From: JANLYQ01 sp031365725
Lineage (GTDB): Bacteria > Actinomycetota > Actinomycetes > JACCUZ01
Length of the DNA: 14,526 nucleotides
Assembly: GCA_031365725.1 (NCBI GenBank)
Contig: JANLYQ010000063.1
Coordinates: forward strand, 1-14,526
Direction of reading: 5' to 3'
How positions within the stretch are numbered: position 1 is the stretch's first letter; each line of letters begins with the position of its first letter. Shown piece after piece: positions 5,324 through 12,270 of this stretch. The notes under the pieces are model-generated. The model was not told the origin of the DNA. It worked only from the letters and a program-made list of their open reading frames with translations, and did no database searches. The position numbers were made by a program, and so were the translations under genes.

Positions 5324-6172
5324 TCAGGGCGCGGGTGATGCCGTGATGGCGTCTGCGACTGCGCCCAGCAGCGCCACCACACCGTCCGGCCCGTCGACGA
5401 CGAGGTCGGCCCGGGTGGCGAGCTCGGTCACCTCGGTCGAGCCGCTGCAGACCAGCAGCCCCGGCACCGGCGGATGGCCGGCTCGCAGGTCCTCGACGGC
5501 GGCGAACGCTGCGAGGTCACCGAGGTCGTCACCGACGAACACCACGACCGACGGAACCTCCCGCTCGGCCACCAACCCGTGCAGCGCCGCGCCCTTGTCG
5601 CCGCCGGCCGGTCGCAGCTCGAGCACGAACCGCCCCGGCTCGAGCGCCAGACCGGTCTCTTGCGCGAGGGCGGCGAGGGGTCCCCGCAGCAGGTCGAAGG
5701 CGCCGACCGGATCGCTCGTACGCCTCGTGTGCACGGCGACCGCCGCACCCTTGTCCTCGACATAGGTGCCCACGGGTGCACCCGCAGCGGCCAGCACCTG
5801 CGGGACCCGGCGACGCGCCTGCGCCACCGCGTCGAGGTCCTCGGGCGCGCTGACCCGACCGGCCTCCCAGCGCTCGAGTCCGTAGTGGCCGAGCACCACC
5901 AGCCCCGGCACCGCGGCGATGCCGGCGAGCTCGACCGCGAGCCCGGCTGGGCGGCCGGTCACCACGGCCACCCGCACGCCCGCATCAGCGAGGCGAGCAA
6001 GGACAGCGGGTACGTCGGGGTGCCCGCGGGCTGCGGACGGGTCCGGCACGATCGGGGCGAGGGTGCCGTCGAAGTCCAGCCCCAGCAGGGCCCGTGACGG
6101 AGCGGCGAGCAGCGCGGCCAACCCGGCCCGGCCCGCCTCGGTGGCCGGCTCGGGCAGCGAGTCGCGCGGCAC
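5324..6172 (-). CDS. otsB: Trehalose-6-phosphate phosphatase
   Basis: OtsB removes phosphate from trehalose-6-phosphate to give trehalose, the second step after OtsA. The 282-residue HAD-superfamily protein shows motif I LGLDFDGTLAPI (nucleophile D33, acid/base D35), motif II AVVTGRP (T72), a lysine within RPAGGDKGAAL (K193), and motif III FVGDDLGDLAAF (D215, D216, D219). The cap region with GHYGLERW and YVEDKGAAVAVHTRR is typical of trehalose phosphatases. The frame stays open to 6664, but that upstream part is a shadow of the LytR_C gene. GTG at 6172 is chosen: it follows the LytR_C stop (TGA, 6180-6178) by five bases, so translational coupling is likely and explains the poor ribosome site. 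Confidence 0.92.
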   Translation of the reverse strand: MPRDSLPEPATEAGRAGLAALLAAPSRALLGLDFDGTLAPIVPDPSAARGHPDVPAVLARLADAGVRVAVVTGRPAGLAVELAGIAAVPGLVVLGHYGLERWEAGRVSAPEDLDAVAQARRRVPQVLAAAGAPVGTYVEDKGAAVAVHTRRTSDPVGAFDLLRGPLAALAQETGLALEPGRFVLELRPAGGDKGAALHGLVAEREVPSVVVFVGDDLGDLAAFAAVEDLRAGHPPVPGLLVCSGSTEVTELATRADLVVDGPDGVVALLGAVADAITASPAP

Positions 6173-6177
6173 GAGCG

Positions 6178-6804
6178 TCAGCCTGGGTAGGAGCTGGTCA
6201 CGACCACCGTGAGGTGGGCCTGCGACAGGGTGGTGATGGCCGGGCGGACCCGCGGCGGCACCGGCAGGTCGGCAGCAGCGGCCTGCGCCTGGTCGGCCAT
6301 GCCGACCGGGTAGTAGACGGTCGTCGCCGGCACCGCGCCGCGGAAGTTGCCGACGGCAGGCACCGACCAGCCCTTGCCGCGCAAGGTGGCGGCGACCGTG
6401 CCGGCCAGTCCTTGGCGCGCCGTCTGGTTGAGGACGACGACCGCAGCAGTGCGCCGGACGGCGGTCACGGCAGCGGCCGAGGAGGTGCTGGTCGTGGCAG
6501 GCGGGGTGGGCGACCCGGTCGACCCGGTGGCAGCCCGGGTGGCGGCGCTCGAGGTTGCGGGCGAGCTGCTCGTCCGGGCGGCGCCCGTGGTCGCAGAGGT
6601 GCTGGGGCGCGCCGCGGACGACGAGCGGTCGGCCTTCGTGGCGGTCGGCGCCTCCCCCCGCCACACGGCGAGAGACGTGATCAGCGCCGTGACGGCGAGC
6701 ACCGCAAGCACGGAGGGCAGCACAGCAGCAACGATGCTGCGGCCGGTGCGATGAGCCCCGCGCCGCGGCAGCGGCTCGTGTGGGCGGGGGGTGTCCTCGG
6801 ACAG
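6178..6804 (-). CDS. Membrane-anchored LytR_C-domain protein
   Basis: This protein of about 208 residues has a short basic N-terminus, one membrane helix (about 23-47, IVAAVLPSVLAVLAVTALI), a Ser/Thr/Ala/Pro-rich linker (about 51-115), and a LytR_C-type domain. The domain starts around TAAVVVLNQTARQGLAG and includes the GW and GNF elements and a VYYPVG strand. Single-pass proteins like this place the LytR_C domain outside the membrane, where the domain is linked to cell-envelope biology; its activity is not established. It lies between DUF3263 and otsB, 5 bp from each. The start is uncertain: no ATG, GTG or TTG is well placed. I use CTG at 6804, ten bases after GAGG; CTG at 6813 and GTG inside the membrane helix are alternatives. 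Confidence 0.8.
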   Translation of the reverse strand: MSEDTPRPHEPLPRRGAHRTGRSIVAAVLPSVLAVLAVTALITSLAVWRGEAPTATKADRSSSAARPSTSATTGAARTSSSPATSSAATRAATGSTGSPTPPATTSTSSAAAVTAVRRTAAVVVLNQTARQGLAGTVAATLRGKGWSVPAVGNFRGAVPATTVYYPVGMADQAQAAAADLPVPPRVRPAITTLSQAHLTVVVTSSYPG

Positions 6805-6809
6805 GACGC

Positions 6810-7106
6810 TCAGACCTCGATGCCCAGGCGGCGGGCCGAGCGGGCGCGCTGCCGGGCGGAGCGCAGCCGGCGCAGCCGCTTGACCAGCATGGGGTCGATC
6901 GCCAGGGCCTCGGGTCGGTCGATCAGGGCGTTGAGGACCTGGTAGTAGCGCGTGGCGGACATGTCGAACAGCTCGCGGATCGCTTGCTCCTTGGCGCCGG
7001 CATACTTCCACCACTGGCGCTCGAAGGCGAGGATCTCCTGGTCGCGGGCGTCCAGCTGCCCCACGGCACCGGCATCAGTCGGCCGGTAGGCGTTGGCGAC
7101 GTCCAT
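6810..7106 (-). CDS. DUF3263 family protein
   Basis: This small protein of 98 residues is a DUF3263-type protein of actinobacteria. The core LDARDQEILAFERQWWKYAGAKEQAI, followed by RELFDMSATRYYQVLNALIDRPEAL, is characteristic and looks like a helix-turn-helix fold; the C-terminus is strongly basic (KRLRRLRSARQRARSARR). DNA binding is inference from that. ATG at 7106 is chosen because GAGGAG lies four bases upstream. It is the first gene of a minus-strand operon with the LytR_C gene and otsB. A good promoter lies at 7171-7199, overlapped by a perfect palindrome shared with the divergent pirin gene. Confidence 0.88.
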   Translation of the reverse strand: MDVANAYRPTDAGAVGQLDARDQEILAFERQWWKYAGAKEQAIRELFDMSATRYYQVLNALIDRPEALAIDPMLVKRLRRLRSARQRARSARRLGIEV

Positions 7107-7170
7107 GGCACTCCTCGGGTCGGGCACGGGTGGGAGGTCCCCATCTCGGGCCGTCGTGCTCGTCGGCACC

Positions 7171-7199
7171 ATCGTAGAGGGGAATGACAGCCGTGTCAT
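7171..7199 (-). promoter_or_regulatory. Promoter of the DUF3263-lytR_C-otsB operon
   Basis: Minus strand ATGACA (7199-7194, 5 of 6 to the -35 consensus) is followed after 17 bases by TACGAT (7176-7171, 4 of 6 to the -10). This gives a leader of about 60 nt before the DUF3263 ATG at 7106. The -35 hexamer is inside one arm of the palindrome at 7182-7201. Confidence 0.65.
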
Positions 7200-7201
7200 T
7201 C
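7182..7201. promoter_or_regulatory. Perfect 8-4-8 inverted repeat between divergent genes (operator-like)
   Basis: GAATGACA and TGTCATTC are exact reverse complements around a four-base spacer, GCCG. The palindrome covers the -35 of the minus-strand operon and lies upstream of the plus-strand pirin gene, so a dimeric regulator bound here could affect both. I cannot assign it to a regulator family. Confidence 0.65.
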
Positions 7202-7308
7202 ATCCCGGGGTGTCCGCCTCGTGCCGTGTTCCGCTGACCGACGCGGGCGTGCCGGGTGCTTGCTCCCTCGATGGGAATCCTGTCCGCCCCGCGCTCGTTC
7301 TTGCCCAC

Positions 7309-8319
7309 ATGCCTGCCGTCACCGTGCCCGACGTCCTGTCCCTGCCGCGCCTGCCCGCGTCCCCGCCGACCGCGACACAGCGTCCGGTCCGGTCGGTGAC
7401 CACCGCGCCCCGGGGATTCGAGGGTGAGGGGTTCCCGGTGCGCCGGGCCTTCGCCGGGGTCGACCTGGCCGACCTCGACCCCTTCGTGCACCTCGACCAG
7501 ATGGGCGAGGTCGACTATGCGCCGGGCGAGCCCAAGGGCACCCCGTGGCACCCGCACCGCGGCTTCGAGACCGTCACCTACCTGATCGACGGCGAGATGG
7601 CACACCAGGACTCCCACGGTGGCGGCGGCCTGATCACCAACGGCGACACGCAGTGGATGACGGCGGGCTCCGGGCTGCTGCACATCGAGACGCCCCCCGA
7701 GGCGTTGGTCGTCAGCGGCGGCCTCTTCCACGGCTTCCAGCTGTGGGTCAACCTGCCCCGCGCGCAGAAGATGGTGGCGCCGCGCTATCAGGACATCCGG
7801 GCGGCCAAGGTCGGGCTGGTCACCTCCCCCGACGGTGGCGCGCTCGTGCGGCTGATCGCCGGCTCGCTGCCCGGTGTCGAGGTCGCCGGGCCCGGATCCA
7901 CCCACACCCCGATCACCCTGGCGCACCTGACGTTGCAGCCCGGCGCGGAGGTCACGTTGCCGTGGGAGCCGACGTACAACGCCCTCGTCTATGTCATGGG
8001 CGGCAACGGCACGGTCGGCACCGGGTCTCCTGGTGGCAGCGGCGGCACCGGCGGAACCGCGTTGCGCGAAGGCCAGCTGGCGGTGCTCGGCGCCGGTGAC
8101 CACGTGACCATCGGCGCGGCCGAGGTCGGCGTCGGCACCACCCGGCGGCCGGGCAGCGGCCAGCACGAGCTGGACGTCCTCGTGCTCGGCGGACGACCGA
8201 TCCGCGAGCCGGTCGCCTGGTACGGCCCGTTCGTCATGAACGACGAGGCCGAGCTGCGGCAGGCCTTCGAGGACTTCCAGGCCGGTCGGCTCGGCACGGT
8301 GCCCGCCGCTCGCCCCTGA
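7309..8319 (+). CDS. Pirin family protein (bicupin)
   Basis: Pirins are two-domain cupin proteins that bind a metal; members act as quercetinase-like enzymes or as redox or regulatory proteins. This 336-residue protein has the N-terminal cupin with WHPHRGFETVTYLIDGEMAHQDSHG (two His ligands in HPHRGFE) and GSGLLHIETP, supplying the further His and Glu ligands, so the metal site looks intact. The C-terminal cupin contains a glycine-rich insert (GTGSPGGSGGTGGT). The ending YGPFVMNDEAELRQAFEDFQAGRLG is typical. The frame stays open upstream to 7093; ATG at 7309 is chosen because the family normally starts a short way before the SVTTAPRGFEGEGFPVRRAF segment. No ribosome site is visible, so the start and the promoter are uncertain. 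Substrate unknown. Confidence 0.92.
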   Translation: MPAVTVPDVLSLPRLPASPPTATQRPVRSVTTAPRGFEGEGFPVRRAFAGVDLADLDPFVHLDQMGEVDYAPGEPKGTPWHPHRGFETVTYLIDGEMAHQDSHGGGGLITNGDTQWMTAGSGLLHIETPPEALVVSGGLFHGFQLWVNLPRAQKMVAPRYQDIRAAKVGLVTSPDGGALVRLIAGSLPGVEVAGPGSTHTPITLAHLTLQPGAEVTLPWEPTYNALVYVMGGNGTVGTGSPGGSGGTGGTALREGQLAVLGAGDHVTIGAAEVGVGTTRRPGSGQHELDVLVLGGRPIREPVAWYGPFVMNDEAELRQAFEDFQAGRLGTVPAARP

Positions 8320-8325
8320 GCCGTA

Positions 8326-8365
8326 CGTCGACAGCGGTCGAGGACGTCCGTCGACAGCTGTCGAG
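8326..8365. repeat. Two tandem 17-bp near-palindromic repeats after the pirin gene
   Basis: CGTCGACAGCGGTCGAG (8326-8342) and CGTCGACAGCTGTCGAG (8349-8365) differ at one base and have a 23-bp period. The second contains a perfect 14-bp palindrome, TCGACAGCTGTCGA; the first is the same with one pair broken. They lie between the pirin stop and the cysP promoter. Tandem operator sites are one reading. A terminator is unlikely, because the palindrome has no room for a loop and no U-run follows. Confidence 0.6.
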
Positions 8366-8467
8366 CACGCTTGAGGCCTCCGCCGACCGGGTGAGTCGCC
8401 GCGCGAATCTGAGCGCCGAGCGCTTGCAGATCCGCGGAACTGTGTCGTCTTCCTCGCCACGTGGCCC

Positions 8468-8499
8468 TATAGTCCTCTATCAATAGTTTCTTGATGGAG
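8468..8499 (+). promoter_or_regulatory. cysP promoter -10 with overlapping operator-like dyad
   Basis: TATAGT (8468-8473, 5 of 6 to the -10 consensus) would start transcription near 8480; no strong -35 is visible. Immediately downstream is an imperfect dyad: CTCTATCAA (8475-8483), seven bases, TTGATGGAG (8491-8499), 8 of 9 positions complementary. It covers the start site and runs up to the cysP ribosome site, the classical position for a repressor. The Rrf2 protein encoded at 12907-13365 is the natural candidate binder; that link is inference. Confidence 0.6.
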
Positions 8500-8511
8500 A
8501 AAGGTGCAACA

Positions 8512-9558
8512 ATGGTCTTCACGGCCGTTCGTCGTTCGACCGCACTGCTCGCTGCCGGACTGGTCTGCGCGTTCGCCCTCTCGGCGTGCGCGAGCACCGA
8601 CGCCCCGTCCGCAGGCTCTCCAGCCGGGAGCGCAGGTGAGAAGGTCTCGCTCTCGCTGATCGCCTACTCCACGCCGCAGGCGGCGTACGAGACGATCATC
8701 GCCGCTTTCCAGAAGACGCCGGCCGGCAAGAACGTCACGTTCACCCAGTCCTACGGCGCCTCGGGTGACCAGAGCCGCGCGGTCGCGGCCGGCCTGCCCG
8801 CGGACTATGTCGCGTTCTCCCTCGAGACCGACATGACCCGCCTGGTCGACGCCAAGCTTGTCGACCCGTCGTGGAACACCGACGCCAACAAGGGCATGGT
8901 GACCAACTCGGTGGTGGCTCTGGTCACGCGTCAGGGCAACCCGAAGAAGATCACCAGCTTCAACGACCTCATCAAGCCCGGTGTGCAGGTCATCACCCCG
9001 AACCCGTTCTCCTCGGGCTCCGCGCGGTGGAACATCATGGCGGCCTACGGCTCCCAGACGAAGACCGGCAAGAGCGACGCCGACGCCGCTGCGTTCCTGG
9101 CGAAGATGCTGGGCAACGTCGCCGTGCAGGACGACAGCGGCCGTGCGGCGCTGCAGACCTTCACCGGTGGCAAGGGTGACGTGTTGCTGTCGTACGAGAA
9201 CGAGGCCATCTTCGCCAAGCAGAAGGGTCAGGCCGTCGACTACGTCGTGCCCGACAGCACGCTGCTGATCGAGAACCCGGCCGCGGTGACCAGCACCAGC
9301 ACGCACCCCAGGGAGGCGAAGGCGTTCCTCGACTTCGTCCGATCCGATGCTGCGCAGGCCATCTTCGCCGCCAACGGCTACCGACCGGTGTCAAAGACCG
9401 CCGACACCGCCGGGCAGACGTTCCCGACGCCAGCCGGCCTGTTCACCATCGCCGACCTGGGCGGCTGGTCGACCGTGGCCACGACCTTCTTCGACGCCGA
9501 CAAGGGCATCGTCACCGGCATCGAGCGCAAGCTCGGCGTCTCGGTCGAGAAGAAGTAG
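8512..9558 (+). CDS. cysP: Sulfate-binding lipoprotein of ABC importer
   Basis: This is the extracytoplasmic solute-binding component of a sulfate (possibly thiosulfate) ABC transporter. The 348-residue precursor has a lipoprotein signal peptide: basic AVRRS, a hydrophobic stretch, and lipobox LSAC with the lipidated cysteine at 26. The mature part shows family motifs: IAYSTPQAAYETIIAAF near the start, SYGASGDQSRAVAAGLPADYVAFSL, and NPFSSGSARWN, matching the sulfate-binding signature (NPK-S/T-SG-AR), followed by AAYG. Late motifs are VLLSYENEAIFA and a C-terminal FTIADLGGW. ATG at 8512 is chosen because GAAAGG lies seven bases before it; ATG at 8494 and TTG at 8491 lack a site. It heads cysP-cysT-cysW-cysA. 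Confidence 0.95.
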   Translation: MVFTAVRRSTALLAAGLVCAFALSACASTDAPSAGSPAGSAGEKVSLSLIAYSTPQAAYETIIAAFQKTPAGKNVTFTQSYGASGDQSRAVAAGLPADYVAFSLETDMTRLVDAKLVDPSWNTDANKGMVTNSVVALVTRQGNPKKITSFNDLIKPGVQVITPNPFSSGSARWNIMAAYGSQTKTGKSDADAAAFLAKMLGNVAVQDDSGRAALQTFTGGKGDVLLSYENEAIFAKQKGQAVDYVVPDSTLLIENPAAVTSTSTHPREAKAFLDFVRSDAAQAIFAANGYRPVSKTADTAGQTFPTPAGLFTIADLGGWSTVATTFFDADKGIVTGIERKLGVSVEKK

Positions 9559-9567
9559 CCGACCTCC

Positions 9568-10443
9568 GTGTCTATCACCACCGCGGTCCACCCGGCGCCC
9601 TCCCCACCGGCACCCTCCCCCTCGGCGCCCCGTGCCGGCCGGCGGGCCGTCGTCCGCCGGCTGCAGGGCAAGGGTCGGGTCGCAGGGTTGAGCCTCGTCG
9701 TCACCTACCTCAGCGTGATCGTGCTGATCCCGCTGGGCGCGGTGGTCTGGCGCTCGCAGGGCAACGGCCCGGCCGGGTTCCTCGACGCCATCACGACGCC
9801 CGAGGCAGCCTCGACGCTGCAACTCACGATCGGCGCCTCGCTGATCGTGGCCCTGGTCAACATGGTGATGGGCACGATGATCGCCTGGGTGCTGGTACGC
9901 GACCGGCTGCCGGGGCGTGCGGTGCTCGACACGTTGATCGACCTGCCGTTCGCACTCCCCACTATCGTCGCCGGTCTGGCCCTGCTCACGGTCTACGGAC
10001 CCAGCAGCCCCTTCGGCCTCGACCTCGCCTACGCCAGGTCCGGTGTCGTGGTGGCGTTGCTGTTCGTGACGCTGCCGTTCGTCGTGCGCACCGTGCAGCC
10101 GGTGCTGCTCGAGCTCGACCGTGAGATGGAGCAGGCCGCCGCCTCTCTCGGGGCTCGGCCCGGCACCATCTTCATCCGCGTCATCCTGCCCAACGTCGTC
10201 CCGGCGATGGCCGGCGGGACTGCACTCGCTTTCGCCCGCGCGATCAGTGAGTTTGGCTCGACCGTGCTCATCTCCGGCAACCTCCCGTTCAAGACCCAGG
10301 TGGCCTCGGTGCACATCTACAACCAGCTCGAGAGCGACAACATCACCGGAGCCGCCGCCGTCTCGACGGTCCTGCTCCTCGTGTCGCTGGCCATGCTGGT
10401 CGCGCTGGACCTGCTGCAGCGGTGGGCGGCGCGTCGTGGCTAG
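9568..10443 (+). CDS. cysT: Sulfate ABC transporter permease CysT
   Basis: This is the first of two membrane permeases of the sulfate importer, forming a heterodimer with CysW. The 291-residue protein has a Pro/Ala-rich cytoplasmic tail (about 1-37), then about six membrane helices, the first being LSLVVTYLSVIVLIPLGAVVW. The conserved ABC-permease EAA loop, which docks on the ATPase, reads EQAAASLGARPGTIFIRVILP. LIDLPFALPTIVAGLALL and FARAISEFGSTVLISGN are typical of the CysT/CysW family. GTG at 9568 lies nine bases after the cysP stop; GAAGAAG at the cysP end is the only candidate ribosome site and is distant. The last eight bases overlap cysW. Confidence 0.94.
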   Translation: MSITTAVHPAPSPPAPSPSAPRAGRRAVVRRLQGKGRVAGLSLVVTYLSVIVLIPLGAVVWRSQGNGPAGFLDAITTPEAASTLQLTIGASLIVALVNMVMGTMIAWVLVRDRLPGRAVLDTLIDLPFALPTIVAGLALLTVYGPSSPFGLDLAYARSGVVVALLFVTLPFVVRTVQPVLLELDREMEQAAASLGARPGTIFIRVILPNVVPAMAGGTALAFARAISEFGSTVLISGNLPFKTQVASVHIYNQLESDNITGAAAVSTVLLLVSLAMLVALDLLQRWAARRG

Positions 10444-11266
10444 TGCCACGGCGTACGCCGGGACGCGGCGCGGGTTCCCGGTCCGCTGGGTGCTGCGGCT
10501 GCTCGTGCTCGCCTACCTCTCGCTACTGCTTGTCGTGCCGGTCGGCTACGTGCTGTTCCGCACGTTCCAGCACGGGCTCACGCCGGTGCTCGACAGCCTC
10601 ACCACTGCCTCGACGGTGCACGCCTTCCAGATCACCGGGGTCGTCGCCTTCTACGCGGTGATCGCCAACACCGTGTTCGGGGTCGCCGCCGCGCTGCTGC
10701 TCGTGCGGCACAGCTTTCGCGGCAAGCGGGTGCTCAACGCCCTGATCGACCTGCCGATCGCCGTGTCGCCGGTGGTCGTCGGCCTTGCTCTCGTGCTGGT
10801 CTACGGCCGGCTCACCGGTGTCGGTAAAGCGTTGGCCCACCTGGGGATCTCCATCATCTTCTCCATCCCCGGCATGGTCATGGCGACCATCTTCGTCTGC
10901 ATCCCGCTCGTCGTGCGGGCCGTCGCCCCGGTGCTCGAGGAGATCGGCGACGACCAGGAGCAGGCGGCTGCCACCCTCGGCGCCGGACCGCTGCAGACCT
11001 TCCTGCGGATCACTCTCCCCTCGATCCGCGGGGCGCTCGCCTACGGCGTCGTCCTCGCCCTCGCTCGTTCCCTCGGTGAGTACGGCGCCGTGTCGGTGGT
11101 CTCCGGACGACTCGTGGGCCGCACCCAGACCGTGACCCTGCTCGTGCAGGAGCGCTACCAGAACTTCGACCAGCAGACGGCGTACGCCTGCGCCGTGCTG
11201 CTCGTGCTCGTCGCCGTCATCGCCCTGCTGATCAGCCGGGTCCTGCGTCCCAAGGAGCTCAGATGA
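10436..11266 (+). CDS. cysW: Sulfate ABC transporter permease CysW
   Basis: This second permease (276 residues) pairs with CysT. The frame is open further upstream to 10121, but that part is a shadow of cysT; GTG at 10436 overlaps the end of cysT by eight bases, so translation is probably coupled. Membrane helices begin with VLRLLVLAYLSLLLVVPVGY. The EAA loop reads EQAAATLGAGPLQTFLRITLP. The segments LIDLPIAVSPVVVGLALVLVYG and LARSLGEYGAVSVVSGRL with TLLVQERYQNFDQQTAYA are characteristic of CysW. The stop codon overlaps the cysA start (ATGA). Confidence 0.94.
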   Translation: MASATAYAGTRRGFPVRWVLRLLVLAYLSLLLVVPVGYVLFRTFQHGLTPVLDSLTTASTVHAFQITGVVAFYAVIANTVFGVAAALLLVRHSFRGKRVLNALIDLPIAVSPVVVGLALVLVYGRLTGVGKALAHLGISIIFSIPGMVMATIFVCIPLVVRAVAPVLEEIGDDQEQAAATLGAGPLQTFLRITLPSIRGALAYGVVLALARSLGEYGAVSVVSGRLVGRTQTVTLLVQERYQNFDQQTAYACAVLLVLVAVIALLISRVLRPKELR

Positions 11267-12246
11267 GCATCATCGTCCGCGACGTCAGCAAGAAGTTCGG
11301 TGACTTCGCCGCTCTCGACGACGTGTCCGTGGAGATCCCCACCGGATCGCTGACCGCGCTGCTCGGACCGAGTGGCGGCGGCAAATCGACGCTGCTGCGG
11401 GTCATCGCCGGGCTCGAGAGCCCCGACGCCGGTGAGGTCGAGATCGAGGGGCGCGACGCCACCGGGATGCCGGCGCAGGACCGCGGTGTCGGCTTCGTGT
11501 TCCAGCACTACGCGGCGTTCAAGCACCTGTCGGTCGCGCGCAACGTCGCGTTCGGGCTCGAGATCCGCAAGCGGCCCAAGGCCGAGATCAAGGCCAAGGT
11601 CGCCGAGCTGCTCGAGCTCGTGCACCTCGAGCAGTTCGCGCACCGCTATCCCGCGCAGCTCTCCGGCGGCCAGCGGCAGCGCATGGCATTGGCCCGCGCA
11701 CTCGCGGTCGAGCCCGCCGTGCTGCTGCTCGACGAGCCGTTCGGTGCCCTCGACGCGCAGGTGCGCAAGGAGCTGCGCGCCTGGCTGCGGCGGCTGCACG
11801 ACCAGGTGCACGTCACCACGGTGTTCGTCACCCACGACCAGGAGGAGGCGATGGAGGTCGCCGACTCGATCGTGGTCATGGCCGGTGGCCAGGTGCGCCA
11901 GGTCGGCACCCCGGACGAGCTCTACGACGAGCCGGCCGACGACTTCGTGATGAGCTTCCTCGGCCCGGTCACCCGGCTGCACGGCGAGCTCGTCCGCCCG
12001 CACGACATCGAGCTGTTCACCGAGCCGCACACCGAGACCTCTGCGGCGACCGTCGTGCGGGTGACTCGGCTCGGCTTCGAGGTGCGGGTCGACCTCGAGC
12101 GCGACGGCGAAGAGCTCTGGGCCCAGGTCACGCGGGGCACCTGCGAGCAGCTCGGCATCGTCGAGGGGCGCACGCTGTTCGTGCGTCGGTCGGCGCCCGC
12201 CCGTCCGGTGCTCGCCACCGCATCTGGCTCGGCCGTCGCCGGCTGA
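11263..12246 (+). CDS. cysA: Sulfate ABC transporter ATP-binding protein CysA
   Basis: This is the ATPase that drives the importer on the cytoplasmic face. The 327-residue protein has Walker A GPSGGGKST (about 36-44), the Q-loop in VGFVFQHYAAFKHLSV, ABC signature LSGGQRQR, Walker B VLLLDEPFGALD and the switch histidine in VFVTHDQEEAMEVAD. VRPHDIELF after the nucleotide-binding domain marks the TOBE-like regulatory part. At 327 residues it is slightly shorter than E. coli CysA (about 365), with a reduced C-terminus. ATG at 11263 overlaps the cysW stop (ATGA), the last coupled joint of the operon. Specificity for sulfate is inferred from the neighbours, since this ATPase family also serves molybdate and other substrates. 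Confidence 0.94.
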   Translation: MSIIVRDVSKKFGDFAALDDVSVEIPTGSLTALLGPSGGGKSTLLRVIAGLESPDAGEVEIEGRDATGMPAQDRGVGFVFQHYAAFKHLSVARNVAFGLEIRKRPKAEIKAKVAELLELVHLEQFAHRYPAQLSGGQRQRMALARALAVEPAVLLLDEPFGALDAQVRKELRAWLRRLHDQVHVTTVFVTHDQEEAMEVADSIVVMAGGQVRQVGTPDELYDEPADDFVMSFLGPVTRLHGELVRPHDIELFTEPHTETSAATVVRVTRLGFEVRVDLERDGEELWAQVTRGTCEQLGIVEGRTLFVRRSAPARPVLATASGSAVAG

Positions 12247-12270
12247 CATTCCGGCGTAGGGTCGTTCGGT

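Noticed and set aside
6173..6664. N-terminal extension of the otsB frame to 446 residues
   Set aside because: The extra part is Arg/Gly/His/Pro-rich, reads as a shadow of the overlapping LytR_C gene, and OtsB begins properly at GTG 6172 next to the LytR_C stop.
7184..7237. 17-codon upstream reading frame (MTAVSFIPGC...) before the pirin gene
   Set aside because: The AGGGGA-like site is only one base from its ATG, it ends over 70 bp before pirin, and nothing marks it as a leader peptide.
8351..8364. TCGACAGCTGTCGA as a terminator of the pirin gene
   Set aside because: A continuous palindrome leaves no loop for a stable RNA hairpin of useful length, and no U-run follows.
8512..12246. Molybdate or iron importer instead of sulfate
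   Set aside because: The binding protein has the sulfate-binding signature (NPFSSGSARWN) and there are two distinct permeases of the CysT and CysW types, unlike the single permease of molybdate systems.
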